A stretch of 64,000 bases of DNA, from NCBI GenBank assembly GCA_911810475.1, contig OU461276.1, positions 2,419,501 to 2,483,500 on the forward strand, read 5' to 3'. Source of the DNA: Candidatus Celerinatantimonas neptuna. Lineage in GTDB: Bacteria; Pseudomonadota; Gammaproteobacteria; Enterobacterales; Celerinatantimonadaceae. The notes under the pieces were generated by a model. That model had not been told where the DNA came from. It searched no databases and saw only the letters and a list, made by a program, of their open reading frames with translations. Below, in pieces: positions 46,390-56,446 of this stretch. A program made the translations under genes and the position numbers. How positions within the stretch are numbered: position 1 is the first letter of the stretch; each line of letters starts with the position of its first letter.

Positions 46390-48156
46390 TCAGCTTGACC
46401 GAAGTTCAATCTGTAGTTGTAGCATTTCTTGCTTTTCCTCCCGGCTGAGCGGTTGTGTAAATGATTTTTGCAGCAATTGGTCATAGCGTTGCTGCAGTAG
46501 TTCTTCCACAAAACTGGCAAGAATATCATTGAGTTCCTTGGTGTAGCCGCTGATGTCGATGAGCTCGTTACCTTCCAGATTTATACTGGCCATTTTGTTC
46601 AGAGCGGCTGCCTGTGGTTGTCCTCGCCAGCGCTCCAGCAATTGCGCTGTGGTGATTTCGGGTTTATTCCGAATTTGCTGGACTAATTCGATTAATAATT
46701 CGTTCCCTTTTAACGGCAGTGCCCGAAGAAATTCAAGCTCTGGTGCGTGAAGTGCTGCCTTAGGATATTGTAGCACGATGGCGATGGCCCGACGCATTGG
46801 TGTTAATTTTATGCCTTGGGCCTGGTTTTGTACCCGAGCAGGTTTAGGGGCGACAAAAAAACGGTTGAGTCGTTGTTCGTCCCAGCGCAGCCAGCGGGCC
46901 AGTGCGCTTTTTAACATGTCCTGATAAAACCCGGCCTGGACCTGGTTGATAAGGCGTCTGGCTTCGTTGGCTAGGTGGCTTTTCCCGGCATCGGTGCGGG
47001 TATCAATGGTCTGGGTCAGTTTATCGAACATAAAATCAGAGAGTGACTGTGCCTGTTTTAGCTCCTCTTCGAAGGCATCTTTGCCAATGGCTCTGATGTG
47101 GGTATCCGGGTCATCACCATCAGGTAAAAACATAAATTGCATTTCGACGCCATCATGGAGCTGTGGCAGAGCGTTTTCCAGTGCCCGCCAGGCGGCATCC
47201 CGTCCGGCTCTGTCGCCATCGTAGCAGCAGATCACCCGGTCGGTCGCTCTGAACAGCATTTGAAGCTGTTCTGAGGTTGTCGAAGTGCCAAGGCTTGCCA
47301 CGGCGTAGTCGACGTCAAACTGAGCTAGTGACACGACATCCATATATCCTTCAACTACAAGTATCTGTTCGATTTTTTTGTGCTTTTGGCGGACTTCGTA
47401 AAAGCCGTAGAGTTCCCGGCCCTTATGAAAGATATCGGTTTCTGGTGAGTTGAGGTATTTTGGGGTTCCATCACCTAAAACCCGGCCCCCAAATCCGATA
47501 AAACGGCCCCGACGGTCCCGTATCGGGAACATAACGCGGTCCCGAAACCGGTCATAACGGCGTTTGTTGTCGTTTTCGATCAAAAGACCGCAGCGCAGTA
47601 GCTGGTCACTGATTTCCCGGGTTTTGCCAAACTGGCGGCTAACGCTGTCCCATTCATCCGGTGCGAATCCAATGCCAAAGGTTTTGACAATTTCACCGCT
47701 GAGTCCCCGGTTTTTGAGATAGTCGATGACGGTGTCTGACTTTTCGTTTTTACGCAGTTGGTACTGGTAAAATCGGTTCACCTGCGCCATTAAGTCGTAA
47801 AGATCGCGGCTGATGGGAGCCTGTGGGGCATTTGAGGAACTGCCCGTGCGGGTTTCTTCGCGCTGGACTTCAACCCCTAATCGTGCAGCCAGTTCTTCGA
47901 CAGCTTCGACAAATTCAAATCGTTCATATTCCATCAGAAAGCCGATGGCGTTGCCATGGGCTCCGCAACCGAAGCAGTGATAGAATTGTTTATCAGGGCT
48001 GACGGTAAATGATGGTGATTTTTCGTTGTGGAAAGGGCAGCAAGCCTGGTAGTTTTTACCGGCTTTTTTGAGTCGCACCCGTTCGTCAATCAGGCTGACA
48101 ATATCGACCCGAGCTAACAGATCATCAATGAATTGCTGTGATATCCGTCCTGCCAT
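46390..48156 (-). CDS. dnaG: DNA primase DnaG
   Basis: A 588-residue primase that makes RNA primers at the replication fork. The CHC2 zinc-binding domain has Cys40, His43, Cys61 and Cys64 (CCPFHNEKSPSF, then HCFGCGAHG). The RNA polymerase core has FGIGFAPDEW and the TOPRIM segment ILVVEGYMDVVSL with the later CCYDGDRAGRDAA metal site. The C-terminal helicase-binding domain ends the protein. It is followed by rpoD after 160 bases. The operon context rpsU-yqeY-dnaG-rpoD is as in Vibrio. Confidence 0.98.
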   Translation of the reverse strand: MAGRISQQFIDDLLARVDIVSLIDERVRLKKAGKNYQACCPFHNEKSPSFTVSPDKQFYHCFGCGAHGNAIGFLMEYERFEFVEAVEELAARLGVEVQREETRTGSSSNAPQAPISRDLYDLMAQVNRFYQYQLRKNEKSDTVIDYLKNRGLSGEIVKTFGIGFAPDEWDSVSRQFGKTREISDQLLRCGLLIENDNKRRYDRFRDRVMFPIRDRRGRFIGFGGRVLGDGTPKYLNSPETDIFHKGRELYGFYEVRQKHKKIEQILVVEGYMDVVSLAQFDVDYAVASLGTSTTSEQLQMLFRATDRVICCYDGDRAGRDAAWRALENALPQLHDGVEMQFMFLPDGDDPDTHIRAIGKDAFEEELKQAQSLSDFMFDKLTQTIDTRTDAGKSHLANEARRLINQVQAGFYQDMLKSALARWLRWDEQRLNRFFVAPKPARVQNQAQGIKLTPMRRAIAIVLQYPKAALHAPELEFLRALPLKGNELLIELVQQIRNKPEITTAQLLERWRGQPQAAALNKMASINLEGNELIDISGYTKELNDILASFVEELLQQRYDQLLQKSFTQPLSREEKQEMLQLQIELRSS

Positions 48157-48218
48157 AAGTCCTCAACATGACTATTTGCCATCGATTTGCCGATGTCATT
48201 ATTTTTTGGCAAAGACAA

Positions 48219-48252
48219 ACAAGCCGCCCACTCGGCGGAGTGAGCGGCTTGT
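48219..48252 (-). terminator. Hairpin between yqeY and dnaG
   Basis: ACAAGCCGC with GCGGCTTGT and inner CACTC with GAGTG form a long interrupted stem. On the reverse strand it is followed by TTGTCTTT. It may partly end transcription between yqeY and dnaG, comparable to the attenuator before dnaG in E. coli. Confidence 0.65.
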
Positions 48253-48272
48253 CCGCGTATAAGAGAATCGAA

Positions 48273-48716
48273 TCAGCTTAGTTTGCTACGCACAACCTTG
48301 CTGATTGCTCCCATATCGGCCCGGCCTTGAACCTGTGGCTTAAGCACACCCATGACCTTGCCCATGTCCCCGAGCTCATTCGCTCCGGTCTGGTTAATGG
48401 CCGCTTCGATGAGAGCGTTGACTTCATCGTCACTAAGCGGCAGAGGCAAAAATTCCTGCAATACGGGAATTTCAGCCAGTTCATGATCGGCTAAGTCTTC
48501 TCGACCTGCGTCATGATACTGTTTTGCAGCATCCTGGCGCTGTTTTACCATTTTGGTAATGATGGCGATGATGGCATCGTCATCCAGCTCAATGCGATGG
48601 TCAACTTCTTGCTGTTTAATTTCAGCCATAACCATACGCAACGTACTTAGACGGGCTTTTTCTTTGGCCCGTAGTGCGTCCTTCTGAGCGTCTTTTAATT
48701 GAACTTTCAGGGACAT
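48273..48716 (-). CDS. yqeY: GatB/YqeY domain-containing protein
   Basis: A 147-residue protein equal to the C-terminal tRNA-binding YqeY domain of GatB: KEKARLSTLRMVMAEIKQQE, QRQDAAKQYHDAGREDLADH, and the tail GKVMGVLKPQVQGRADMGAI. Stand-alone YqeY is thought to assist tRNA-linked amidation or tRNA binding; the exact role is not established. It lies 26 bases behind rpsU, so it is in the same transcript. Confidence 0.95.
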   Translation of the reverse strand: MSLKVQLKDAQKDALRAKEKARLSTLRMVMAEIKQQEVDHRIELDDDAIIAIITKMVKQRQDAAKQYHDAGREDLADHELAEIPVLQEFLPLPLSDDEVNALIEAAINQTGANELGDMGKVMGVLKPQVQGRADMGAISKVVRSKLS

Positions 48717-48742
48717 TTTAAAACTCGCTTTTGTCTGATAAA

Positions 48743-48982
<240 letters not shown>

Positions 48983-48986
48983 TTAG

Positions 48987-49009
48987 TGGCTGTTACTCAT
49001 TGACAGCCA
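48987..49009. promoter_or_regulatory. Hairpin in the rpsU leader
   Basis: TGGCTGT and ACAGCCA pair perfectly with a nine-base loop, 29 bases upstream of the rpsU start. It could be a leader structure that controls rpsU translation or stability. No T tract follows on the rpsU strand. Confidence 0.4.
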
Positions 49010-49142
49010 GAGTGTTTAAAAATGGTGCAGAATTTTAATCAAAACCTGGGGGTGTTGTAAAGAGTATTTTGATGACAATCTGGTTTATGTGCGCTAAGGC
49101 GGGTAATATATGCACCGTTTTCCCGTTCCCGGAGATTGGATC

Positions 49143-50171
49143 ATGCGTGTTCTCGGTATCGAGACGTCTTGTGACGAAACTGGTATTGCCATTTATGATG
49201 ATGAACGAGGCTTGTTATCTCATCAACTTTATAGCCAGATTGAGCTTCATGCTGATTATGGTGGCGTTGTTCCTGAGCTGGCTTCTCGTGATCATATTCG
49301 TAAAGTTATTCCTTTAATTAAAAAGGCGCTGGATGAGTCGGGCTCAACCCGTGATGATATCGATGCTGTCGCTTATACAGCCGGCCCGGGTCTGGTTGGC
49401 GCGCTTTTGGTCGGAGCAACAACCGGACGCTCTTTGGCAATGGCCTGGGGCAAACCAGCAGTTGCTGTTCATCATATGGAAGGGCATTTATTAGCGCCGA
49501 TGCTTGAAGATCATGCGCCTGAGTTACCGTTTTTAGCGTTACTGGTGTCAGGCGGGCATACCATGATTGTCCGGGTAGATAAAATCGGTGCGTATCAGAT
49601 TATGGGCGAGTCGATTGATGATGCCGCTGGTGAGGCTTTTGATAAAACAGCCAAACTATTAGGGCTGGATTATCCCGGTGGGCCCCGTCTCTCGAAGTTG
49701 GCTGAAAAAGGCACTCCAGGCCGGTTTACGTTCCCCCGGCCAATGACGGATCGTCCCGGGCTTGATATGAGCTTTTCAGGGTTAAAGACGTTTGCTGCCA
49801 ATACCATTGCCAGCTGTGGTGGTGAGGCTCAGGCACAGGCTGATATTGCGCTGGCGTTTGAGCAGGCTGTGGTTGATACATTGTCGATTAAGTGCCGCCG
49901 GGCGTTGGATGAAACCGGCCTGAAGCAGCTGGTTATTGCCGGTGGTGTGAGTGCTAACCGGCGACTTCGTCGTGATTTAGGTCAGATGATGCAGGCTCGC
50001 GGTGGCCAGGTTTTTTATCCGCGAACTGAGTTTTGTACCGACAATGGGGCGATGATCGCTTATGCTGGGATGCAGCGTTTTAAGGCCGGACAAATTCAAA
50101 CTGAGTTGGCTATTTGTGCGACACCTCGCTGGCCATTGGATCAGTTACCATCGATTGAAGTGGCCCGGTGA
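49143..50171 (+). CDS. tsaD: tRNA N6-adenosine threonylcarbamoyltransferase TsaD
   Basis: A 342-residue ASKHA-fold enzyme that installs threonylcarbamoyl on A37 of ANN-decoding tRNAs with TsaB and Tsa[21 protein letters not shown] begins the phosphate loop. [10 protein letters not shown] carries the two metal-binding His (near 111 and 115), followed by [32 protein letters not shown] and the terminal [16 protein letters not shown] complete the signature. The open frame begins 33 bases earlier; the ATG at 49143 gives the family start. Divergent from rpsU, as in E. coli. Confidence 0.97.
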   Translation: MRVLGIETSCDETGIAIYDDERGLLSHQLYSQIELHADYGGVVPELASRDHIRKVIPLIKKALDESGSTRDDIDAVAYTAGPGLVGALLVGATTGRSLAMAWGKPAVAVHHMEGHLLAPMLEDHAPELPFLALLVSGGHTMIVRVDKIGAYQIMGESIDDAAGEAFDKTAKLLGLDYPGGPRLSKLAEKGTPGRFTFPRPMTDRPGLDMSFSGLKTFAANTIASCGGEAQAQADIALAFEQAVVDTLSIKCRRALDETGLKQLVIAGGVSANRRLRRDLGQMMQARGGQVFYPRTEFCTDNGAMIAYAGMQRFKAGQIQTELAICATPRWPLDQLPSIEVAR

Positions 50172-50200
50172 TCCTGTTTGATGAAATCACCCGAGGAACA

Positions 50201-50228
50201 GCTGGCGCGTGTTATTTACGTCGCCAGC
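50201..50228. terminator. Hairpin between convergent tsaD and plsY
   Basis: GCTGGCG and CGCCAGC form a seven-bp GC stem extended by CGT/ACG. It overlaps the plsY stop codon and lies 30 bases past tsaD. There is no T tract, so it may work as a shared 3' hairpin. Confidence 0.45.
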
Positions 50229-50835
50229 GGAGTATTTTAGATTCAGTTTGATTCCATAACCGGATGATGTTGCTGTGATGCCTAAGAATAATTAGGCACG
50301 CCAACATTGAGACGGGTAAGGTGTATTCAGGTTTTATCAGCCAGGTGAAAAATGGTGCAAGCAGCACGGTAATCAATGCAGCTGCAGATGAGTAACCGGT
50401 GACCAGCAGAACGATTACCCATGTTGCTATCAGCAGGCATCCCAGAGTCAGGCCAATGGGTAATACGGCACCCAGAGCTGTAGCAACGCCTTTACCCCCT
50501 TCAAAATGGAAAAATATCGGGAACATATGGCCAAAGCAGGCGCTGATTCCGACAAATCCTAGAATGACTGGTGGCAGCCCGGCGAAGTACGCACCCCATA
50601 CCGGAATGACGCCTTTTAAAATATCGAATACGAGTACCAGGGTTGCAGGCAACCGACGCGATCCTAATCGATAGACATTGGTCGCTCCGGGGTTTCCCGA
50701 ACCATGCTGTCGTGGGTCAGGCAACCCGAACAGTTGACTAACCAGTACTGCATTCGAAACGGAGCCTATCAGGTAGGCACCGACTATAAATAAAAATCCA
50801 ATTATCCCCATATTAGACGATCCAATCCCATTCAC
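50212..50835 (-). CDS. plsY: Acyl-phosphate glycerol-3-phosphate acyltransferase PlsY
   Basis: A 207-residue inner-membrane enzyme with five to seven helices. It transfers the acyl group from acyl-phosphate to glycerol-3-phosphate, the first step of phospholipid synthesis. Motif 1 [19 protein letters not shown], motif 2 [18 protein letters not shown] and motif 3 [12 protein letters not shown] are all present. AGGA eight bases before the ATG at 50835 supports that start; an internal ATG (50811) would give an equally good membrane start. It is divergent from folB, as in E. coli. Confidence 0.96.
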   Translation of the reverse strand: MNGIGSSNMGIIGFLFIVGAYLIGSVSNAVLVSQLFGLPDPRQHGSGNPGATNVYRLGSRRLPATLVLVFDILKGVIPVWGAYFAGLPPVILGFVGISACFGHMFPIFFHFEGGKGVATALGAVLPIGLTLGCLLIATWVIVLLVTGYSSAAALITVLLAPFFTWLIKPEYTLPVSMLACLIILRHHSNIIRLWNQTESKILRWRRK

Positions 50836-50969
50836 CGTTTCCTAAGCCAGAGGATTTGAGCTATCATCGCCCACTTAACATGATAAGTCATACAGTATCA
50901 CCGTGAGCAGTAATCATACGTGCTTTATGTGCGCTTCGCTATGGTGAATCGATTCAGGTTTTGGATTAC

Positions 50970-51329
50970 ATGGATAAAGTTTTCATCGAGGAATTATGTG
51001 TACTGGCGACTATTGGCGTTTATGACTGGGAAAAACGAATAAAGCAGAAATTAGTCCTGAATCTATCGATGGATTGGGATAATCGTCTGGCTGCTGCAAA
51101 AGATGATCTCGGTTACGCGTTGAATTATGCCTCTGTAAGTGATTCCATTACGCATTTGGTGGGCAGCCAGCCTTATGGATTGATTGAAACGGTTGCCGAA
51201 AGAGTTGCCGATTTTGTGATGGATGAGTTCGGTGTTCATCGTGTTTCGGTCACGGTTCGCAAGCCTGGGGCGATTGTTAATGCATCGAGTGTTGGAGTGT
51301 CGATTGAGCGCTCCCGGAGCGATGGATAA
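50970..51329 (+). CDS. folB: Dihydroneopterin aldolase FolB
   Basis: A 119-residue enzyme of folate synthesis that splits 7,8-dihydroneopterin to 6-hydroxymethyl-dihydropterin and glycolaldehyde, and can epimerise it. MDKVFIEELCVLATIGVYDW matches the FolB start (Glu in IGVYDWE), LIETVAERVADFVMDEF contains the active-site Glu, and KPGAIVNASSVGVSIER ends the fold. The open frame includes three more codons; the ATG at 50970 is aligned with E. coli FolB. The stop overlaps the folK start (TAATG). Confidence 0.96.
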   Translation: MDKVFIEELCVLATIGVYDWEKRIKQKLVLNLSMDWDNRLAAAKDDLGYALNYASVSDSITHLVGSQPYGLIETVAERVADFVMDEFGVHRVSVTVRKPGAIVNASSVGVSIERSRSDG

Positions 51330-51883
51330 TGGCTCAGGTTTATATTGGTATCGGCAGTAATCTGCAGCGGGAGTATTCGCTTTGTCGGGGAATCTCTTTG
51401 CTGGAGCAGTTATTTGGTCCGTTAAAACGCTCCGCAATTTATCAAAGTGAAGCGGTTGGTTTTAATGGGCCTGATTTTTATAATTTAGTCGCTTATTTTG
51501 AAACGTCTTTATCCTTGGTGACGTTAGCCCGGGTTTTACGGGATATCGAATATCAGTGCGGGCGTCCAAGAGCGGCTAAGAAATGTTCGTCACGGATGCT
51601 GGACATTGATTTATTACTCTATGATTCGATGGTTTGTGATGCACCGTGTCGTTTGCCGCGTCCAGAAATTGCGATGAATGCATTTGTTCTTCGTCCGTTG
51701 GCTGAACTGGCTGGCGAGCGGGTCCACCCTTTAACGTTTTGTCCTCTGATTCAGATGTGGCGTCAGTTGGAGCCAACGGCAATTCCTTTAACCCGTATCG
51801 ATGATTCATTTTTAAACCATACGAGTAATGATTATGTCCACTATGCATGTGATTATCCTCTCCCTGATTCAGGGACTTACTGA
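51329..51883 (+). CDS. folK: Hydroxymethyldihydropterin pyrophosphokinase FolK (HPPK)
   Basis: A 184-residue HPPK that transfers pyrophosphate from ATP to 6-hydroxymethyl-7,8-dihydropterin. YIGIGSNLQREYSLCRGISL starts the fold. SSRMLDIDLLLYDSMVCDAP contains the metal-binding Asp pair (LDIDLLLY), and LPRPEIAMNAFVLRPLAELA is the conserved RPH-like loop; here PRPEI replaces the common PHP/PRPxI-H start. Translation is coupled to folB. The 3' end overlaps uppP by 50 bases, so the three genes are an operon. Confidence 0.95.
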   Translation: MAQVYIGIGSNLQREYSLCRGISLLEQLFGPLKRSAIYQSEAVGFNGPDFYNLVAYFETSLSLVTLARVLRDIEYQCGRPRAAKKCSSRMLDIDLLLYDSMVCDAPCRLPRPEIAMNAFVLRPLAELAGERVHPLTFCPLIQMWRQLEPTAIPLTRIDDSFLNHTSNDYVHYACDYPLPDSGTY

Positions 51884-52631
51884 ATTCTTACCGATCTCAA
51901 GTTCGGCGCATCTTATTCTTCCTTCTCAGTTGCTGGGATGGCAGGATCAGGGCGAGATCTTTGATGTGACCGTTCATCTTGGTACGCTGTTGGCCGTAGT
52001 GATCTATTTTAGAAAAGATGTATTGTCCATGCTTAGTGCCTGGAGTGGTTCGCTTGTTGGTCGGGGCGCCAGTGCGCAGAGCCGGTTAGCCTGGATGATT
52101 ATTGTTGCGACGATTCCGGCCGTGGTTGCTGGCGGACTTTTCGGTCATCTTATTGAAATCTATGCACGTTCGGCCAAAATCATCGCTGTGACAACGATTG
52201 TATTTGGTTTGCTGCTGGGATGGATTGACTGGAAGGCTCCACAGGTGCGTGATGAATCACAAATTGGTTTGAAGCATGCGTTGTACATTGGCCTGGCTCA
52301 GGTGTTGGCGATGATCCCTGGGACTTCCCGTTCGGGGATTACGATGACCGCAGCACGTCAATTAGGATATGGACGTGAGGCTTCGGCTCGTTTCTCTTTC
52401 TTGTTATCGATTCCCGTTATCATGGGCGCTGGGACCTTTTTGGGGATTCAGGCAGCACAATCTCCAATTGATGTGCCATGGCATCAGTTGGGGTTAGGTC
52501 TGGTTATCTCTTTTTTCAGTGCGATCGCCTGTATCCATTATTTTCTGCGTTGGGTTTCTCATGCGGGAATGATGCCTTTTGTGGTGTATCGGGTGTTGTT
52601 GGGGATTGTTTTAGTGGCGATGGTCTTTTAA
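51834..52631 (+). CDS. uppP: Undecaprenyl-diphosphatase UppP (BacA)
   Basis: A 265-residue inner-membrane phosphatase that recycles undecaprenyl diphosphate, the cell-wall lipid carrier. GLTEFLPISSSAHLILPSQL holds the (E/Q)xxxE-like and PISSSxH parts, and PGTSRSGITMTAARQLGYGR is the PGxSRSxxT phosphatase motif. The ATG at 51834 (MSTMHVIILSLIQG) fits the family; an ATG two codons before is possible. Its start lies inside the end of folK. Confidence 0.95.
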   Translation: MSTMHVIILSLIQGLTEFLPISSSAHLILPSQLLGWQDQGEIFDVTVHLGTLLAVVIYFRKDVLSMLSAWSGSLVGRGASAQSRLAWMIIVATIPAVVAGGLFGHLIEIYARSAKIIAVTTIVFGLLLGWIDWKAPQVRDESQIGLKHALYIGLAQVLAMIPGTSRSGITMTAARQLGYGREASARFSFLLSIPVIMGAGTFLGIQAAQSPIDVPWHQLGLGLVISFFSAIACIHYFLRWVSHAGMMPFVVYRVLLGIVLVAMVF

Positions 52632-52668
52632 ATCTGATTGGTTATCGCGGCTTCATTTACGTATGTCT

Positions 52669-54072
52669 TCACCAGACACAAACCTGATTGCGACCGGTTG
52701 CTTTGGCGCGATAAAGCGCCTTATCGGCTCTTCCTAGTGCTTGATCCCATGAACATTGGGTTGATCGGGATAAATAAACCAACCCGATGCTGACCGTAAT
52801 GGTTATTTGTTGGTTATTTTCAAGATGGATTGTTTGTTGGTTGAGAGAACCGCGGATTCGTTCAGCGATATCTAATGCATTATGGTAGGAAAGGTCAGAA
52901 AGTACGATCGCAAATTCTTCACCTCCCATCCGCCCGAATAGATCTTGGGTTCGGATCAATTTGGCGACTATCTGAGTAAAATGGACCAGCAGTTGATCAC
53001 CGGACTGATGGCCATATTGATCGTTAATTTGTTTGAAATAATCCAGATCAAGCATCATGAGTGTGATCGGATGTTCTATTCGGGGAGAGTTAAAATAACG
53101 AGTCCCCTGTTGTTCCAAAGCCTTGCGGGAAAGAATACCGGTTAGGTGATCATGGTTGACACTGTAATCCAGTTTACGGATGAGTTCGTTTCGGGCTTCG
53201 TTGATGCTGGCTACAGACAAGGGAGCCAGGCTTAACATGGTGATGCCGATACGAAATGAAACCGTATCGACGGCAAAATGGTTCTGAGTAAAGAAAGGGA
53301 GCAGGTGTAATGCTTCCGCGCTGTTAAGAATGATCGCCAGGGTCATCACTAAAATCGCGTTGATGAAAAAATTATAGGATAATGCACACCAGATTAATGG
53401 CATCACTGGAAACGCAATCGCTCCGGGACCTGATACGATAAACATCATTGAAATCGAAATGACGAGTGTTATCAGTGGTAGCAGTTGCCGTATATTAAAC
53501 TTCAGGTGTTTTAAATGGTAATCGCTTAGTTTTGGACTGGTTAACAAAACCGGTAATATTGTCACGCTACTCAGTATTTCACCGGCAAACCAGTAGAAAA
53601 AAGTAATAAAGAAATGGTCACCGAATTGGATTTTGAAAGTAACAGCTCCAAGTATAGACCCTGCTAATGCTCCTAATGTCGAAACGAAGAATAAGTGAAG
53701 AATGGCTGTTGGGGTTGTCAGTCGGGCATCCAGCGATGGTATCTTAACGTACAAAACATAAATAATGATGGCTTCGAGCATATTGGCGACTGACAGGCTT
53801 AAGGCTGTCGATACGACTCTTCCATGGACCAGATCCGCAGTATAAAAGCCAAGGAACGCGGCAGCGAAAACCAGTGATGATGAATACTGGCGGAAACGAA
53901 GTAACATGCCGACAAGAATAGCATTTGCTGGCCATATAATTGCTGGAAGTCCCCACTGTCGGGTTAATGTTCCTATGACGGAAGCCATGAAGACAATGAT
54001 GCCTACACAGAATATAAACAGGCATGTTTTTAATCGATTTGGACAGAGTATATCGTCTTCGGAGCTATTCAT
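52669..54072 (-). CDS. MASE1-GGDEF diguanylate cyclase
   Basis: A 467-residue protein. Residues about 15-295 are eight to ten membrane helices of the MASE1 sensory domain (GLPAIIWPANAILVGMLLRF). Residues about 305-467 are a GGDEF domain: DHLTGILSRKALEQQG, MMLDLDYFKQINDQYGHQSG, then FGRMGGEEFAIVLSDL with the active GGEEF signature. It makes cyclic di-GMP from two GTP, promoting sessile growth. No EAL domain. No RxxD inhibitory site is evident four residues before GGEEF. Convergent with uppP; single gene. Confidence 0.93.
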   Translation of the reverse strand: MNSSEDDILCPNRLKTCLFIFCVGIIVFMASVIGTLTRQWGLPAIIWPANAILVGMLLRFRQYSSSLVFAAAFLGFYTADLVHGRVVSTALSLSVANMLEAIIIYVLYVKIPSLDARLTTPTAILHLFFVSTLGALAGSILGAVTFKIQFGDHFFITFFYWFAGEILSSVTILPVLLTSPKLSDYHLKHLKFNIRQLLPLITLVISISMMFIVSGPGAIAFPVMPLIWCALSYNFFINAILVMTLAIILNSAEALHLLPFFTQNHFAVDTVSFRIGITMLSLAPLSVASINEARNELIRKLDYSVNHDHLTGILSRKALEQQGTRYFNSPRIEHPITLMMLDLDYFKQINDQYGHQSGDQLLVHFTQIVAKLIRTQDLFGRMGGEEFAIVLSDLSYHNALDIAERIRGSLNQQTIHLENNQQITITVSIGLVYLSRSTQCSWDQALGRADKALYRAKATGRNQVCVW

Positions 54073-54851
54073 TGCATAAATGGATTTTGGTTTCTGTTTT
54101 CTACTTTATCGTGTGTTTTATAACATAAACAGTTATTTCTTACTGATTACCCTACGGTTAAACGTAACTGACAAATATTGAAGTATGTTTTTAGCTTGTT
54201 TGATAAAAAAATATTTTGTGCTTGTTATGCAGTCATTTCATCTTTATTTATTTGAGTGGGTATTCACTTACTTCCAAAGGTAACGGGCTTGAGTGATTGG
54301 CTGGCGTCTATTATTTCTTACTCATTTAATAATGACTATTCTCTGTTTATAAAATATGAAAAACAGATGTCACTGTCTTTATTTACTTTAAAACTGTTAA
54401 ATTATATCTGATATATATGAATAGTCTGTGATAAGCCCCCAAATTTTAATATGCCTTTGATAAATCGTCTGAAAGGCTACTTTTAGCAGGTCGTCATGCG
54501 AACTCAGAAGCACTGATGAAATGATTTATTCTAATTTCACTGCCTATTCAGATAAGAAAAACTAATCCGAATATTCTGCTTTGTTATGAATCATCAAACT
54601 ATTTTTGATGTTTTTTTTGGATATATATGCTGACTATGTCAGTGAATTTAGATGTATTCATCTGAATTATTCCATAAGGCATGTTTTTTTATAGAGCCCT
54701 GATTTTACCCTTTTTATGGAGGGGGGAGTTAAGCATTATCTATATTTGTGAATTTGACGGTTTCGTTTGCCCAGAAGTCATGTTTATAATCAGGCTATTG
54801 TTCTTGACAATCCCCCCCTTTTTGGATTGCTGTCATATGTAAGGAATAGCT
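54073..54851. other. Long leader region upstream of gcvT
   Basis: 779 bases with no open frame of note, AT-rich. It contains the promoter(s) of gcvT and of the cyclase gene. A glycine riboswitch is common here in Vibrio relatives, but its conserved core blocks are not visible. Near 54804-54837, TTGACAATCC and GGATTGCTGTC form a partial inverted repeat just before the gcvT ribosome site. Confidence 0.45.
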
Positions 54852-55940
54852 ATGGCTAAACAGACAGTGTTATATGCGCAACACGTGGAGGCTGGCGCAA
54901 AGATGGTTGATTTTCATGGTTGGGATATGCCGATTAACTATGGCTCCCAGCTGGAAGAGCATCATTGTGTTCGCCGTGATGCCGGTATGTTTGATGTGTC
55001 CCACATGACTATTGTGGATATCGAAGGTACGCAGGCCAAACCATTTCTACAAAAATTATTAGCAAATGATGTGAGTCGCCTGAAAACTCTGGGTAAGGCA
55101 CTTTATAGTGCTATGTTAACGCCTGATGCCGGTGTGATCGATGACTTGATTACGTATTACCTCGGAGATGAGCATTTCCGGATGGTGGTCAATTCTGCAA
55201 CCCATGATAAAGACCTTGCTTGGATTATAAAACAAGGTACTGATTTTGATGTTGCTATTGTTGAGCGTCCTGAATTGGCAATGATCGCTGTTCAAGGACC
55301 AAAAGCTAAAGAAAAAGCACAATTGGTTTTTAGTGATGAACAGCGTCAGGCCGTTCAGGGTATGAAACCGTTTTTTGGTGTCCAGGCTGGTGATTTGTTC
55401 ATCGCAACGACAGGCTATACAGGTGAAGTCGGTTATGAGCTGGTCGTTGATAATTCGAAAGCCTCTGATATCTGGCAGAAATTAATTGATGCCGGGGTTG
55501 CCCCTTGTGGTTTAGGTGCTCGCGATACTTTACGTCTTGAAGCTGGTATGAATCTGTATGGTCAGGATATGGATGAAACAGTTTCGCCTCTGGCTGCAAA
55601 TATGGGCTGGACGATTGCCTGGGAACCTGAAGATCGTGATTTTATCGGACGTGCTGCGTTAACTGAACAAAAAGCTAAAGGTACTGATAAGTTAGTCGGT
55701 TTAGTGATGCAGGAAAAAGGTGTTTTGCGTACCGGGTTATCGGTATACGCCAGCGAAGGGAGTGATTCGGTTGGCGTTATTACCAGCGGTAGTTTTTCTC
55801 CGACTCTTGGCGTAAGTATTGCGTTGGCTCGGGTCCCTTCTGAATTTGCTGATACGGCAGTTGTGCAAATGCGCAAAAAACTGGTTACAGTTAAGGTGGT
55901 TAAGCCTCTGTTTGTACGTAATGGCCAACAAGTTTGCTGA
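54852..55940 (+). CDS. gcvT: Glycine cleavage system aminomethyltransferase (T protein)
   Basis: A 362-residue tetrahydrofolate-dependent enzyme that takes the methylene from lipoyl-bound aminomethyl, releasing ammonia. [20 protein letters not shown] and [19 protein letters not shown] form the N-terminal folate site (the Asp of DVSHM is catalytic); [11 protein letters not shown] and [20 protein letters not shown] follow. AAGGAATAGCT precedes the ATG. First gene of the gcvTH unit. Confidence 0.97.
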   Translation: MAKQTVLYAQHVEAGAKMVDFHGWDMPINYGSQLEEHHCVRRDAGMFDVSHMTIVDIEGTQAKPFLQKLLANDVSRLKTLGKALYSAMLTPDAGVIDDLITYYLGDEHFRMVVNSATHDKDLAWIIKQGTDFDVAIVERPELAMIAVQGPKAKEKAQLVFSDEQRQAVQGMKPFFGVQAGDLFIATTGYTGEVGYELVVDNSKASDIWQKLIDAGVAPCGLGARDTLRLEAGMNLYGQDMDETVSPLAANMGWTIAWEPEDRDFIGRAALTEQKAKGTDKLVGLVMQEKGVLRTGLSVYASEGSDSVGVITSGSFSPTLGVSIALARVPSEFADTAVVQMRKKLVTVKVVKPLFVRNGQQVC

Positions 55941-55961
55941 TATTTTTTTAAAGGAATGACC

Positions 55962-56354
55962 ATGAGTGATATCTCTTCAGATTTAAAATTTACTTCAACC
56001 CATGAATGGGTCCGTGCCGAAGGTGACGGTGTTTATACGATTGGCTTGAGTGATCATGCTCAAGAACTACTCGGTGATATGGTCTTTATTGACCTGCCTG
56101 ATGTCGGTGATGAAGTGACCGGTGGTGAAGATTGCGCAGTCGCTGAATCAGTAAAAGCGGCTTCAGATATCTATTCGCCAATTACTGGTGAAGTTGTTGC
56201 AATTAACGAAGAGCTTGAAGATAGCCCTGAATTAGTTAACTCGGATCCTTATGCGTCCGGTTGGCTATTTCAGGTTAAATCGTCTGATTCGAGTGAATAT
56301 GATGACTTGCTTAGTGCGCAAGAGTATGAAGCTCACCTTGAAGAAGACGAATAG
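55962..56354 (+). CDS. gcvH: Glycine cleavage system H protein
   Basis: A 130-residue lipoyl carrier protein. [20 protein letters not shown] starts the fold, and [18 protein letters not shown] contains the lipoylated Lys65. It shuttles the aminomethyl group between the P, T and L proteins. AAGGA six bases before the ATG at 55962 favours it over an ATG two codons upstream. Only 21 bases separate it from gcvT. Confidence 0.97.
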   Translation: MSDISSDLKFTSTHEWVRAEGDGVYTIGLSDHAQELLGDMVFIDLPDVGDEVTGGEDCAVAESVKAASDIYSPITGEVVAINEELEDSPELVNSDPYASGWLFQVKSSDSSEYDDLLSAQEYEAHLEEDE

Positions 56355-56365
56355 TACTGTTTGAT

Positions 56366-56403
56366 AAAAAACGCCCTTAGAGCTTTTGCCCGGGGCGTTT
56401 TTT
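56366..56403 (+). terminator. Intrinsic terminator between gcvH and gcvP
   Basis: AAAAAACGCCC (56366-56376) and GGGCGTTTTTT (56393-56403) form a perfect 11-bp stem with a 16-base loop and a built-in T tract. It can end or attenuate the gcvTH transcript before gcvP, which starts 44 bases later. Confidence 0.85.
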
Positions 56404-56446
56404 GTCTTAAGTTGCCCCCCCATTGAAATAATTTCAGGATACTGAG

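Noticed and set aside
54073-54851. Glycine riboswitch upstream of gcvT
   Set aside because: Expected from relatives, but I could not find the conserved core blocks of the aptamer in this leader.
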